A stretch of 36,526 nucleotides of DNA from an uncultured Lachnospiraceae bacterium (GTDB lineage Bacteria > Bacillota > Clostridia > Lachnospirales > Lachnospiraceae), in NCBI GenBank assembly GCA_949893755.1, contig CATLCV010000030.1:1-36526 (forward strand), given 5' to 3'. The notes under the pieces are model-generated. The model was given only the letters and a program-made list of their open reading frames with translations. It did not search any database and was not told where the DNA came from. Made by a program: the position numbers and the translations under genes. Position 1 is the first letter of the stretch, and each line of letters opens with the position of its first letter. Below are positions 14,745 through 24,973 of this stretch, piece by piece.

Positions 14745-16910
14745 ATGAATCCGTCAGTTCATGAAGAATATAGATCCAATGAAAAAAATTCAGTAAAATT
14801 TTTGGTAATCGCAGAAAAACCGAGTGTTGCCCAGGCATTGGCTAAGGTATTGCGGGCAGAAAAATTTGAAAATGGATATCTGGAAGGGGAGGATTGTATC
14901 GTAAGCTGGTGCATAGGGCATCTGGCGGAGTACGCCCGGCCCGAGGCTTATGATGAAAGGTATCAGAAGTGGGAGTTTGGGGATCTGCCAATCATTCCGG
15001 AGAACTGGAAGACGGTGGTATCTTATGAAAAGAAAGCGCAGTTTGATATCCTGAAAAATCTTCTGAACCAGAATGATTTAAAATACGTCGTGAATGCCTG
15101 TGACGCCGGACGGGAGGGAGAACTGATATTTCGGCTTGTCTATGACCGTGCTGGATGCAGGCTTCCGGTAAAACGCCTGTGGATCAGCTCTATGGAGGAC
15201 ACGTCAATCCGTGAGGGATTTGCACATCTAAAGGAGGGAAATGAATATGCCGGTCTCTGTGAAGCTTCGATCTGCAGGGCAAAAGCAGATTGGCTGATTG
15301 GAATGAATGCGACAAGAGCATTTACTACAAAATATTACAAACGTATGGCAGTAGGCCGTGTCCAGACACCTACACTTGCCATGCTGATTGAACGGCAGGA
15401 TAAAATCAATAATTTTATAAAAGAGGCTTATTATAAGGTGACTCTGGAGGGGAAAGGCCTTTGTGCCGTGTCTGGAAATATTAAGGAAAAAGCAGAGAGT
15501 GATATTTTAGCAGAACGATGTAAGGGAAGTACAGCAACGATTACCAAGGTGGAAAAAGTCCAGAGGAAGAATCTGCCGCCGAAACTTTATGATCTCACGA
15601 CACTGCAGAGGGAGGCAAACCGCATATTTGGATATACGGCGCAGGAAACACTGAAAGAACTGCAGGAACTCTATGAAGCAAGGGTAGTCACCTATCCCAG
15701 GACAGACAGCCAATATATTACTGCAGATATGGAAGGAACGATATTGGAATTGCTGACACAACTTCCAGAGATGCTGCCGTTTCTGCGGGGAAAAGCGATC
15801 AGGAATCATATCGAGCGGATCATCAACAACGAGAAGGTCTCTGACCACCATGCATTACTGCTGACAAAAGAGGCATTAGAGCAGGATTTTGAAAAATTGC
15901 CTGAAAAGCAGAAGAATATTTTCTGGATGATTGGACAAAGGATGGCACAGGCGATATCCGAAGAGTATATTTATGAGGATACTTTGGTTACTGTGTCATG
16001 TGAAGGACATGAGTTTTATGCTAAAGGGAGGGCCATGATCCAGCCTGGATTTAAAGAGATTGAAAAGGCTTTTCGGAATACTGTGCAAAACGGAAACACC
16101 ATGGATCAGGAGGCTGTGGAAGATAAGGTTTCTATTCCGGAGGGTTTATCGGAGGGGATGGAGATTCCAGAGGTTGCAGCCCGGACAAGCATGCATTTCA
16201 CATCTGCTCCAAAGCCATACAGTGAGGACACTCTGTTGGCTGCAATGGAAAGCGCTGGAAACAAGGCATTTGATCGGGAAACAGAGAAAAAAGGACTTGG
16301 AACTCCAGCTACCAGGGCCGCGATCATTGAAAAACTGGTTTCATCCGGATATGCGCAGAGGAAGGGAAAACAGATTATACCGACGATAGAGGGCCGGGAA
16401 CTGATATCCGTACTTCCGGATTATCTGAAATCCGCAGCAATGACAGCCGAATGGGAAAATCAGCTCCTGCTGGTGGAAAAAGGGCAGCTTAGCGGGGAAA
16501 GTTTTCTGCAGGGAATTACGAAACTGATTGAAACAATGTTGGAGGAATGCGGAAATATTAGGCTGGAAGAACAATACCAATTTTATCTGAAAGAAGAGAT
16601 CGGTATCTGCCCGGTATGCGGATCGCCGATCTATGAAAGTAAAAAAGCATTCGGATGCTCTAATAAGGAATGCCTCTTTGTCTTATGGAAGGATAACCGT
16701 TTTCTTGCAGGCATGAAAAAGTCGGTTGATAAAAAGATTGCAATGGAACTGCTGAAAACAGGACGTGTACGTATGAAAGATCTGTATTCAAAGAAAACAG
16801 GAAATAATTTTACAGCGGATCTGGTGATGTGTGTCAAAGATGGAAAACCCAACTTTTACCTGGAATTTCCGAAAAAGAGAGGAGGGAACAGGGCGCACGG
16901 TAAAAAATAG
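14745..16910 (+). CDS. topB: DNA topoisomerase III (type IA)
   Basis: This 721-residue protein is a type IA topoisomerase, which relaxes negative supercoils and separates DNA strands. The Toprim fold begins with LVIAEKPSVAQALAKVL near residue 20 and contains the metal-binding DAGREGE at 120-126. The catalytic tyrosine is Tyr317 in VTYPRTDSQYI. A single C4 zinc-ribbon-like region (CPVCG ... CSNKEC) lies near residue 625 onward. About 16 residues precede the usual start of the family. It is an accessory copy typical of conjugative elements, probably used in DNA processing during transfer or establishment, and is followed 64 bases later by the giant helicase gene. Confidence 0.96.
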   Translation: MNPSVHEEYRSNEKNSVKFLVIAEKPSVAQALAKVLRAEKFENGYLEGEDCIVSWCIGHLAEYARPEAYDERYQKWEFGDLPIIPENWKTVVSYEKKAQFDILKNLLNQNDLKYVVNACDAGREGELIFRLVYDRAGCRLPVKRLWISSMEDTSIREGFAHLKEGNEYAGLCEASICRAKADWLIGMNATRAFTTKYYKRMAVGRVQTPTLAMLIERQDKINNFIKEAYYKVTLEGKGLCAVSGNIKEKAESDILAERCKGSTATITKVEKVQRKNLPPKLYDLTTLQREANRIFGYTAQETLKELQELYEARVVTYPRTDSQYITADMEGTILELLTQLPEMLPFLRGKAIRNHIERIINNEKVSDHHALLLTKEALEQDFEKLPEKQKNIFWMIGQRMAQAISEEYIYEDTLVTVSCEGHEFYAKGRAMIQPGFKEIEKAFRNTVQNGNTMDQEAVEDKVSIPEGLSEGMEIPEVAARTSMHFTSAPKPYSEDTLLAAMESAGNKAFDRETEKKGLGTPATRAAIIEKLVSSGYAQRKGKQIIPTIEGRELISVLPDYLKSAAMTAEWENQLLLVEKGQLSGESFLQGITKLIETMLEECGNIRLEEQYQFYLKEEIGICPVCGSPIYESKKAFGCSNKECLFVLWKDNRFLAGMKKSVDKKIAMELLKTGRVRMKDLYSKKTGNNFTADLVMCVKDGKPNFYLEFPKKRGGNRAHGKK

Positions 16911-16973
16911 ATATGGGATGAAAAATTTGACTCTATGGCATTTTAAGCGGTTCAAATAGAAAGGGGACAATGT

Positions 16974-19900
16974 ATGGCGAAGATACATGAGATTTATGAG
17001 CTTGCCGGATCTACAGCAGAACAAGTTGTTCGTTCTCCGCGGGATTGGATGCGGTATCTTGATACGGCGGCAAAATTGTATCGTTATTCTTTTTCTGATT
17101 CCCTACTGATTCATGCGCAGAGACCGGATGCAACAGCCTGTGCGTCGATGGAACTGTGGAATAAGAAGATGAACCGATGGGTGAACCGCGGGGCACATGG
17201 AATTGCGCTGATAGATGATACGGGGCAAAAAAAACGGCTAAAATATGTATTTGATATTTCCGACACTCATACTCATCTGAGAGAGGGCGGCAGGACACCG
17301 GTGCTGTGGAAGATAGAGGAGCGGCACCAGAGGGCAGTATTTGAACATCTGACAGACGTTTATGGACTGGAAGGGAGTAATGCAGTAAACCTGCAGAGTG
17401 CGCTGAACGAGATTGCGGTACTGCAGGAGAACCTGGATGAAACGGCAGCGTATCTGGAGGCCAGGTTAGAAGGCACACATCTGGCCGGTATGGGACAGGA
17501 GGAGATCTATCATGAATTTTGCGACCTATTGAGACGCAGTTCTGAATATATCCTGCAACGGCGGTGTGGATTTAATCCGATGGATTCCCTTTCCGAAGAA
17601 GATTTCAGAGATATCATAGATTTCAATTCATTATATGTATTGTCATTCTTGGGAAATGCGATTCATGAATTTGTAGAGCCCATGCTGATTGATATCGGGC
17701 GGACGGTCAGGAAAATAAAGTTTGAAGAATTACAGAAAACAGTTGATAATACAAATGATATCAGGTATAATGAATTTAACACTTTAAAGCGTGAAAGCAA
17801 CAATGTAGAAGGAGGTACTCAGGATGGAACTGACCTATCACAGGAAGGGAGATTATCTGTTCCCGAATCTGACAATCAAGGAAACAGAAGTATCAATCGG
17901 GAAATACGGGATGCTGCGCCGGACATTCTTAAAAGAGAACCGGGGAGGACTGTATCAGGCGATGCTGCTGACAAGGGACTTGGACGAGCATCTGATGGAT
18001 ACCGAAAAAGAAGCCACGGAGAGGATGGAAGTTCTGATGAAGGGGCTCCTTCGGAAGTACCCGGCTCCGGACAAGGAGACGGATCAGCTGGCCTGGACCG
18101 CTCACATGAACGCTTTGACGGCAATGGCGGAAGAGAACGTCCTGAAGGAATTGGTATACAGCTAGTTGAAGATACAACAGAACAAGATTTGAGTGTAGCA
18201 GAGGAGAAACAAGCCTCTGCTTTATTTTTGCCCGATTTGCCGACGGTTGAGCAGCAGAAACGGGAGATTGAGGAACGGATGCAGGCGCTGTATGCCGGGG
18301 AGGTTGCAATCCCTTCGGATGTGATAGATGAAGTCTTGCGAAGCGGCGGTAACCGGAACGTGAGCCAGCTTCGGATCATCTATAATTTTATGACCCTGCA
18401 GACGCCGGAGGAATATACGGAGTTTGTCCGCAGGGAGTATGGCAAGGGCGGCATCGGGCTTACCATAGACGGCACAGAGTATTCCGTCTGGTATGACGAG
18501 CTTGGCATGATGATTGCCGTAGGGCATACGGTGGAAGACCGGATACTTGATAAAACAGTTTTATCCTGGGACGATGTGAGCGGGCGTATTCATCAGCTTT
18601 TAAAACAGGGGGAGTATGCGCCCCAGGTGGTGTTGGATGCCGCAAGGGATAACGCTTTGAAGGAACACGCCAGCGCACTTGCCTATATGCACAAGGATAT
18701 GGCAGACGGCGTTGCGGAGCTTGTATTTGAAGATGTGGAGGTATTCCGTGGAGGGTTCCCTGATAAAGTAGAACGACTGTCGGAGCTGATCGCACAGCCG
18801 GAATATCTGTCTGATTTGATAGAACGCCTGGAAGGCCTTGCAGAGGCATATGAAGAAGATCATGGGATTATGCGTTTCCAATTATATAATCCTTTAAGGA
18901 TTCTTGCACAGTTTCAGAAGTTCGCAAAGGAAGCCGTACCTTATCTGGCGAGGGATGGATTTGCCTGGGAGAAACATCCGGTTTTTATTACGGAGGATGA
19001 GATTGACGCTTTCTTGCGAGAAGGCGGCGGATATTCGGACGGGCGGCTGGCTATCTATGCGTTTTTTATCCAGGATAAGACGGATAAGGAAAAAACAGAT
19101 TTTATAAAAGAAAGCTATGGGATAGGCAGACAGAGCCATGTGCTGTCTGGCGCGGATCGCTCCTATGCGGATTATAGCGGGAAGGGATTGAAGCTGGCAA
19201 GAGGTTCTCATGGAAATCTGGATACGGAAGTGATGCTGAAATGGCCCAAAGTGGCAAAGCGGGTAGCTGCTTTGATTGAAAACGGCAATTACCTGAAACC
19301 GTCTGACTATTCCCGGATGCCTGTCTATGAGCGGGAACAGATGGCAGACAGGATTATCAATTTTTATTACCATATGCCAGAGGAGATTAAACGCCCGTTT
19401 ACAGACGATTTATTACATAAGGAGGCTCGGAAGGAACTGCTGCTTCTGTTGGAAAATCCCGATACAGCTGAACAGCTTCTTGCAGATATGGACGCCGCTT
19501 TTGCTGCCTTGCCGCTGGATTTTGAAGACTATGAAGAGCGGGCGCAGATTCTTACCAACCTCCACGGTTATGTAGAAGGAACATATACGATATTCCCGGA
19601 GAGGAAAAAAGAAGAAATACAGATACAGAATGTAGAGCAGTTATCCCTGTTTGATTTCATGGGTAAATCTGACTCGGAGCAGGAGCCAGAATCTGTGAAG
19701 CCGAAAAAAACAAAAGGCTTTAAAACACAATCCAAGAAAAAGGAATCGAAAGTCCGGGAAGGGAAGGCAGATCATGCAGAGCCGCAGGAAAAGGCGAAAT
19801 TTCCGGAAGAGGAAAAGGAGGATGTACAGGAAACAGAGGTAAAAACAGAAGAAGCAGGACACACAGAGGAAACAGAGCCAGCAGATCTGTTAAACCCAGA

Positions 19901-22900
19901 GATGGAAAAAAAGTTACCGGAGTCGGAAAACCATGAAAAGACAAATTTCCGCATCACCAATGATGATTTGGGAGCAGGAGGTCCGAAGCAAAGGTTCCGT
20001 TATAACATGGATGCTATCCTGTTGTTAAAAAAACTGGAAGAGGAAAACAGGTTTGCTGTGCCAAATGAGCAGGAAATCTTGTCACGTTTTGTTGGCTGGG
20101 GCAGCATTCCGGCGGCCTTTGATGAAAAAAATGATAGCTGGGCTGCGGAATATACAGAGCTCAAGCAGACCCTGACGCCGGAGGAATATAAGGAGGCAAG
20201 GGCATCCACACTCAATGCATTCTATACGTCTCCCACTGTGATTAAAGCAATGTATGAAGCATTGGGAAATATGGGATTACAACAGGGGAATGTGCTGGAG
20301 CCGTCCTGCGGAATCGGAAATTTTATGGGGCTTATTCCGGAAACGATGGACGGTTTGAAAGTATATGGAGTAGAACTGGACAGCATCTCCGGAAAAATCG
20401 CAAAACAGCTTTACCAGAAAAATAACATTTTAATTCAGGGCTTTGAGACGGCAGCGTACCCGGAGAGCTTTTTTGACTGTGTGATCGGAAATGTGCCGTT
20501 CGGTGCTTATAAGGTGGCAGACCATAAATACGACCGCTATCATTTTTTTATCCATGATTATTTTATCGCAAAATCATTAGATCTGGTGCGGCCGGGCGGT
20601 GTGGTTGCGGTCGTCACATCCAGCGGTACAATGGATAAGAACAATCTGGGTACACGTCAGTATATCGCAAACCGGGCAGACCTGCTTGGAGCGATCCGTT
20701 TGCCGAACAATGCGTTTCAGCGGAATGCAGGAACCGGAGTGGTGGCGGATATTTTATTTTTTCAAAAGCGTGATCGTGCTTCCTTGGAACAGCCGGATTG
20801 GGTTGGACTTGGTACAACGTCGGAAGGCTGCTCTGTGAATTCCTATTTTGTGAAACACCCGGAGATGGTACTCGGGGAATTTACTATGGAAAATACACAA
20901 TACGGTAAGCAGGAGATTACCGTAAAACCAATAGAGGGCGCAATCCTTTCAGAACAGCTAAAGAAAGCGATACAAAACATCCAGGGAAGCATTATGGAGA
21001 TAGAACTGGAAGATTCGGAATTAGAAGGGGAGGTGATTTCAATTCCGGCCGATCCGTCCGTGCGGAATTTTAGTTTTGCCAATCTGGACGGCAAGGTCTA
21101 CTACAGAGAAAATTCGGTTATGAACCTGAAAGAACTGCCGGGAATGACAACGGAACGCATCCTTGGAATGATTGTATTGCGCGACACGACCCGGGAACTT
21201 CTGCAGTGTCAGCTGGAAGGCGGCAGCGATGAGGAAGTGGCTGCGCTGCAGCAGAAATTGAACACACAGTATGAGCAGTTTACCGCACAATATGGCCTGA
21301 TCAGCAGCAATGCAAATAAAAAGGCATTTTCTCAGGATTGCAGCTATTGCCTGCTATCGTCCCTGGAGCTAGTGGATGAGGATGGGAACCTGAAACGGAA
21401 AGCGGATATTTTTACAAAGCGAACGATCCGAAAGGCTGTACCAGTAACAAGCGTGGATACTGCCAGTGAGGCATTGGCCGTATCCATTGGGGAACGTGCT
21501 GGGGTTGATATCCCGTTTATGGCAGCACTGTCGGGAAAGACAGAAGAGGAAGTGGTGAAGGAGCTGTCAGGGGTAATATTCAAAAATCCTCTGACAGAAA
21601 AGTGGGAACCGTCGGATGAATACCTGTCTGGCAATGTTCGGGAAAAGTTGGCGATAGCGAGGCAGTTCACCGAGAACAATCCGGAATATGAGATTAATGT
21701 ACAGGCATTGGAACGTGTGCAGCCAAAAGATCTGGAGGCATCGGAGATTGAAGTGAGGCTTGGGGCAACCTGGGTAGATGCAGCCTATATCACGGAGTTC
21801 ATGGGAGAACTGTTCCATACGCCAAAACATTTATTGGGGACCAAGATTAACGTAAAATATGCGGCAATCAGCGGCCAGTGGAACATCTCTGGGAAAAGTG
21901 CAGATTCCCGTGAGAATTCCCTTGTCACATCCACCTATGGAACGCAGTGGGCAAATGCCTACCGCCTGTTGGAGGATGCGCTGAACCTCCGGAACACGAA
22001 AATATATGATACAGCCATAGAGGGCAGCAATAATGGATATGTTCTGGATAAGAAAGAAACCATGATTGCGCAGCAGAAACAAGAGATGATAAGGGAAGCC
22101 TTCAAGGAGTGGATTTTCAGGGATCTTGAGCGAAGGGAGAAATTGTGCCGGAAATATAATGATCTGTTTAACAGTACCAGACCACGAGAGTACGATGGGA
22201 GACATATCCAGTTTGTGGGAATGACGCCAGAGATATCACTGATGCCTCACCAGAAAAATGCAGTAGCGCATATTTTATACGGAAACAATACGCTTCTTGC
22301 CCATTGCGTAGGGGCCGGAAAGACTTTCCAGATGGTTGCGGCCGGGATGGAGAGTAAGAGGCTGGGACTGGCACAAAAGAGTCTTTACGTAGTGCCAAAT
22401 CATCTGACAGAGCAATGGGGAAGTGATTTTTTGCGCCTGTACCCAGGAGCAAATATATTGGTTGCCACGAAAAAAGATTTTGAACCTTTTAACCGGAAGA
22501 AATTTTGTTCACGGATTGCGACAGGGGACTTTGATGCGGTCATTATCGGACACAGCCAGTTCGAGCGAATACCACTATCCAGGGAGCGACAAGTCAATAT
22601 GGTGGAGCGGCAGATCGATGAAATTTCGCTTGCAATTGCAGAAGCATCCGGGGAAGAAGGGACGCGTTATACGATTAAGCAGATGGAAAAGACAAGGAAG
22701 ACACTGCAGGCAAAGCTGGAGCGATTGAATGACCAGACCAGAAAAGATGATGTAGTGACCTTTGAACAACTTGGCGTGGACAGGCTGTTTGTAGATGAAA
22801 GCCATCACTTTAAAAATTTGTTCTTACATACAAAAATGAGAAACATAGCGGGAATTGCACAGACAGACGCACAGAAAAGTACGGATATGTTTATGAAATG

Positions 22901-24854
22901 TCAGTATCTGGATGAGATTACTGGTGGAAAAGGTATCACCTTTGCGACCGGAACCCCTGTATCAAATAGCATGGTCGAATTATACACAATCATGCGATAC
23001 CTGCAGTACGACACAATACAAACGTTGGGCCTGGGACATTTTGATTCCTGGGCAGCAGCTTTTGGCGAGACAGTTACAAGTATAGAACTATCTCCTGAGG
23101 GCAGCGGATATCGGGCAAAGACAAGGTTTGCCCGGTTTTTTAATCTGCCGGAGCTGATCGCATTATTTAAAGAAAGCGCGGATGTCCAGACTGCCGATAT
23201 ATTGGAACTTCCGGTGCCGGAAGCGGAATATGTCAATGAAGTGCTGGAACCAAGTGAGGAACAGCGGGAACTTGTTGAGTCTTTTGCAGAAAGGGCAGAA
23301 CGTGTGCGTGCAGGAATTGTTGATCCGTGGGAGGATAATATGCTGAAGATCACAAATGACGGTAGAAAATGTGCCCTGGATCAAAGACTAATCAATGATA
23401 TGCTGCCGGATGCAGAGGAAAGTAAGGTTAACCGCTGTGTGAAAAATGTGTTTGATATATGGAAAAAGACTGCTGCGGAAAGATCTACACAGATCATTTT
23501 CTGCGACCTTTCAACGCCCAAAAATAACGGTACATTTAACGTATATGATGATATACGGGAAAAGCTGACTGAAAACGGGATTCCTAGGGAGGAGATCGCT
23601 TTTATCCATGAAGCAGGGACGGAGAAGAAAAAGGCGGAATTATTTTCTAAAGTACGTTCCGGGAAAGTGCGCATTATCCTTGGATCTACGCCAAAACTCG
23701 GGGCAGGTACGAATATCCAGGACAGATTGATCGCGTTGCATCACCTGGACGCACCCTGGAAACCGTCCGACTTGGAGCAGCAGGAAGGCAGAATCCTCCG
23801 TCAGGGAAACCGAAATGAAAAGGTATGGATTTACCGTTACGTGACAGAAAATTCCTTCGATGCCTATCTCTGGCAGATTTTAGAGAACAAGCAGAAGTTT
23901 ATCAGCCAGATCATGACCAGTAAGTCTCCGGTTCGAGCCTGTGAGGACGTGGATGATACAGCGCTTTCGTATGCGGAGGTTAAGGCACTGGCTACCGGAA
24001 ATCCCTATATCCGTGAGAAGATGGATCTGGATGTCCAGGTCAGCAAGCTCAAGGTTTTAAAGGCTGATTATTTGAGCCAGAAATACCGTATGGAGACGAA
24101 CATCGCAAGAACCTATCCGATACAGATAGCAGCTTTGAAAGAAGAAATTGCGTGTATGCAGTCCGATGCGGAGGCTGTGAAACAGATTTTTGAAAAGAAA
24201 AAGGATGAGGACAGTTTTTGTATGATTGTCGGCGGAAAGACGTATATCGACCGCAAGGAAGCAGGAATGGCAATCATTGCCGCCTGTGCCGGATTAAAGA
24301 AGGTGATAACAGAGGGGCAGATCGGAGAATTTCATGGATTTTCGTTATTTGCCAGTTTTAATATGTTTTCTGAGCAATATGAACTGAGAATCAAGCGGAA
24401 GGGCAGCTATCGAATCAGCGTAGGGAAAGATCCGTTAGGAAACCTTCAGCGGATCAGTCATGCATTAGAAGGGATTGATAAACAACTGGATGATTCAAAG
24501 CAACAGCTGGAGAACGTACAACAGCGGCTTGCAGTGGCACAAGCGGAAGTGGAGAAGCCATTTGTAAAGGAAAATGAATTGGCAGAGAAATTGGAGCGTC
24601 TGGCGGAATTAAATGCACTGTTGGATATAGATAAAGGCAATGCATCAGAAAATCCGGATATCGTGGAAGCGGTTCAGGAGCCGGAAAAACTGCCCGGAAG
24701 GAACGTCACACTGGCAGGGATGGGATCGGAGAATATTACGGATGAGGAGGTGAAACCATCTGTATTGGGGAAATTGAAGGAAGCAAAAGAGAGAGTCGCT
24801 GAGGCATATGGAAAAAATGTCAGCTTGCAGAAGAGAAAAGAGCCGGAAGTATAG
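16974..24854 (+). CDS. Giant polyvalent protein: ArdC-like N-terminus, adenine methylase-like and SNF2 helicase domains
   Basis: This 2626-residue cytoplasmic protein begins with an ArdC/ssDNA-binding-like region (residues 1-150). A Gly/Asp/Ser/Arg-rich linker at about 284-397 overlaps the nested tnpV gene. Residues 400-900 contain large polyvalent-protein-associated regions, then an acidic Lys/Glu linker at about 900-990. A methylase-like domain follows, with LEPSCG at 1108-1113 and NVPF at 1173-1176 in place of N/DPPY. The SNF2 helicase has VGAGKT (1779-1784), DESHH (1941-1945) and EGRILRQGN from 2271. Coiled coil and a conserved C-terminal motif (2594-2608) end it. It may protect or remodel transferred DNA. 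AAAGGGG precedes the ATG. Confidence 0.93.
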   Translation: MAKIHEIYELAGSTAEQVVRSPRDWMRYLDTAAKLYRYSFSDSLLIHAQRPDATACASMELWNKKMNRWVNRGAHGIALIDDTGQKKRLKYVFDISDTHTHLREGGRTPVLWKIEERHQRAVFEHLTDVYGLEGSNAVNLQSALNEIAVLQENLDETAAYLEARLEGTHLAGMGQEEIYHEFCDLLRRSSEYILQRRCGFNPMDSLSEEDFRDIIDFNSLYVLSFLGNAIHEFVEPMLIDIGRTVRKIKFEELQKTVDNTNDIRYNEFNTLKRESNNVEGGTQDGTDLSQEGRLSVPESDNQGNRSINREIRDAAPDILKREPGRTVSGDAADKGLGRASDGYRKRSHGEDGSSDEGAPSEVPGSGQGDGSAGLDRSHERFDGNGGRERPEGIGIQLVEDTTEQDLSVAEEKQASALFLPDLPTVEQQKREIEERMQALYAGEVAIPSDVIDEVLRSGGNRNVSQLRIIYNFMTLQTPEEYTEFVRREYGKGGIGLTIDGTEYSVWYDELGMMIAVGHTVEDRILDKTVLSWDDVSGRIHQLLKQGEYAPQVVLDAARDNALKEHASALAYMHKDMADGVAELVFEDVEVFRGGFPDKVERLSELIAQPEYLSDLIERLEGLAEAYEEDHGIMRFQLYNPLRILAQFQKFAKEAVPYLARDGFAWEKHPVFITEDEIDAFLREGGGYSDGRLAIYAFFIQDKTDKEKTDFIKESYGIGRQSHVLSGADRSYADYSGKGLKLARGSHGNLDTEVMLKWPKVAKRVAALIENGNYLKPSDYSRMPVYEREQMADRIINFYYHMPEEIKRPFTDDLLHKEARKELLLLLENPDTAEQLLADMDAAFAALPLDFEDYEERAQILTNLHGYVEGTYTIFPERKKEEIQIQNVEQLSLFDFMGKSDSEQEPESVKPKKTKGFKTQSKKKESKVREGKADHAEPQEKAKFPEEEKEDVQETEVKTEEAGHTEETEPADLLNPEMEKKLPESENHEKTNFRITNDDLGAGGPKQRFRYNMDAILLLKKLEEENRFAVPNEQEILSRFVGWGSIPAAFDEKNDSWAAEYTELKQTLTPEEYKEARASTLNAFYTSPTVIKAMYEALGNMGLQQGNVLEPSCGIGNFMGLIPETMDGLKVYGVELDSISGKIAKQLYQKNNILIQGFETAAYPESFFDCVIGNVPFGAYKVADHKYDRYHFFIHDYFIAKSLDLVRPGGVVAVVTSSGTMDKNNLGTRQYIANRADLLGAIRLPNNAFQRNAGTGVVADILFFQKRDRASLEQPDWVGLGTTSEGCSVNSYFVKHPEMVLGEFTMENTQYGKQEITVKPIEGAILSEQLKKAIQNIQGSIMEIELEDSELEGEVISIPADPSVRNFSFANLDGKVYYRENSVMNLKELPGMTTERILGMIVLRDTTRELLQCQLEGGSDEEVAALQQKLNTQYEQFTAQYGLISSNANKKAFSQDCSYCLLSSLELVDEDGNLKRKADIFTKRTIRKAVPVTSVDTASEALAVSIGERAGVDIPFMAALSGKTEEEVVKELSGVIFKNPLTEKWEPSDEYLSGNVREKLAIARQFTENNPEYEINVQALERVQPKDLEASEIEVRLGATWVDAAYITEFMGELFHTPKHLLGTKINVKYAAISGQWNISGKSADSRENSLVTSTYGTQWANAYRLLEDALNLRNTKIYDTAIEGSNNGYVLDKKETMIAQQKQEMIREAFKEWIFRDLERREKLCRKYNDLFNSTRPREYDGRHIQFVGMTPEISLMPHQKNAVAHILYGNNTLLAHCVGAGKTFQMVAAGMESKRLGLAQKSLYVVPNHLTEQWGSDFLRLYPGANILVATKKDFEPFNRKKFCSRIATGDFDAVIIGHSQFERIPLSRERQVNMVERQIDEISLAIAEASGEEGTRYTIKQMEKTRKTLQAKLERLNDQTRKDDVVTFEQLGVDRLFVDESHHFKNLFLHTKMRNIAGIAQTDAQKSTDMFMKCQYLDEITGGKGITFATGTPVSNSMVELYTIMRYLQYDTIQTLGLGHFDSWAAAFGETVTSIELSPEGSGYRAKTRFARFFNLPELIALFKESADVQTADILELPVPEAEYVNEVLEPSEEQRELVESFAERAERVRAGIVDPWEDNMLKITNDGRKCALDQRLINDMLPDAEESKVNRCVKNVFDIWKKTAAERSTQIIFCDLSTPKNNGTFNVYDDIREKLTENGIPREEIAFIHEAGTEKKKAELFSKVRSGKVRIILGSTPKLGAGTNIQDRLIALHHLDAPWKPSDLEQQEGRILRQGNRNEKVWIYRYVTENSFDAYLWQILENKQKFISQIMTSKSPVRACEDVDDTALSYAEVKALATGNPYIREKMDLDVQVSKLKVLKADYLSQKYRMETNIARTYPIQIAALKEEIACMQSDAEAVKQIFEKKKDEDSFCMIVGGKTYIDRKEAGMAIIAACAGLKKVITEGQIGEFHGFSLFASFNMFSEQYELRIKRKGSYRISVGKDPLGNLQRISHALEGIDKQLDDSKQQLENVQQRLAVAQAEVEKPFVKENELAEKLERLAELNALLDIDKGNASENPDIVEAVQEPEKLPGRNVTLAGMGSENITDEEVKPSVLGKLKEAKERVAEAYGKNVSLQKRKEPEV
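17824..18165 (+). CDS. tnpV: TnpV-like protein nested in another frame of the giant helicase gene
   Basis: This 113-residue protein is encoded in the +1 frame inside the giant gene. The start (MELTYHRKGDYLFPNL), the segment IGKYGMLRRTFLKENRGGLY and the ending ELVYS are characteristic of transposon-encoded TnpV proteins. A strong ribosome binding site, AGAAGGAGGT at 17807-17816, is 8 bases from the ATG, far better than expected by chance inside a gene. In the helicase frame the same bases give a low-complexity linker, so TnpV seems to be the constrained product. TnpV has no proven function; it occurs on Tn4451-like and related mobile elements. I recall similar linkers in homologous giant proteins, which would mean that the overlap is conserved. 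Confidence 0.82.
   Translation: MELTYHRKGDYLFPNLTIKETEVSIGKYGMLRRTFLKENRGGLYQAMLLTRDLDEHLMDTEKEATERMEVLMKGLLRKYPAPDKETDQLAWTAHMNALTAMAEENVLKELVYS
24753..24797 (+). other. Shared C-terminal motif, copy 1 (giant protein)
   Basis: Codons 2594-2608 of the giant protein encode KPSVLGKLKEAKERV, followed by a short basic tail. The pattern (K/R)-x-SV-(L/I)-x3-L-(K/R), often ending in I, L or V, recurs at the ends of the next three proteins. Its function is unknown. Confidence 0.7.
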
Positions 24855-24973
24855 ACCTTGCCAATTCAAAAGGAGCAGAGTTTATAAGGACTCAACGGAC
24901 ATTAGGTTTGTGGAGTTAAGAAAAATGCAGATAGGAATATCTATTCCAGACCAGGAGAAAAGGATTGTACACT
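24855..24973 (+). other. Short gap between the giant gene and the polyvalent trio
   Basis: This 119-base gap has no clear terminator, so the transcript probably continues. The right end carries the AGGAG and AAAAGG purine tracts that serve the next gene. An overlapping short frame from 24808 has no support beyond its length. Confidence 0.4.

Noticed and set aside
17824..18165. tnpV as a recent insertion that broke the helicase gene
   Set aside because: The helicase frame continues without stop or frameshift through and beyond the region, and all downstream motifs stay in the same frame.
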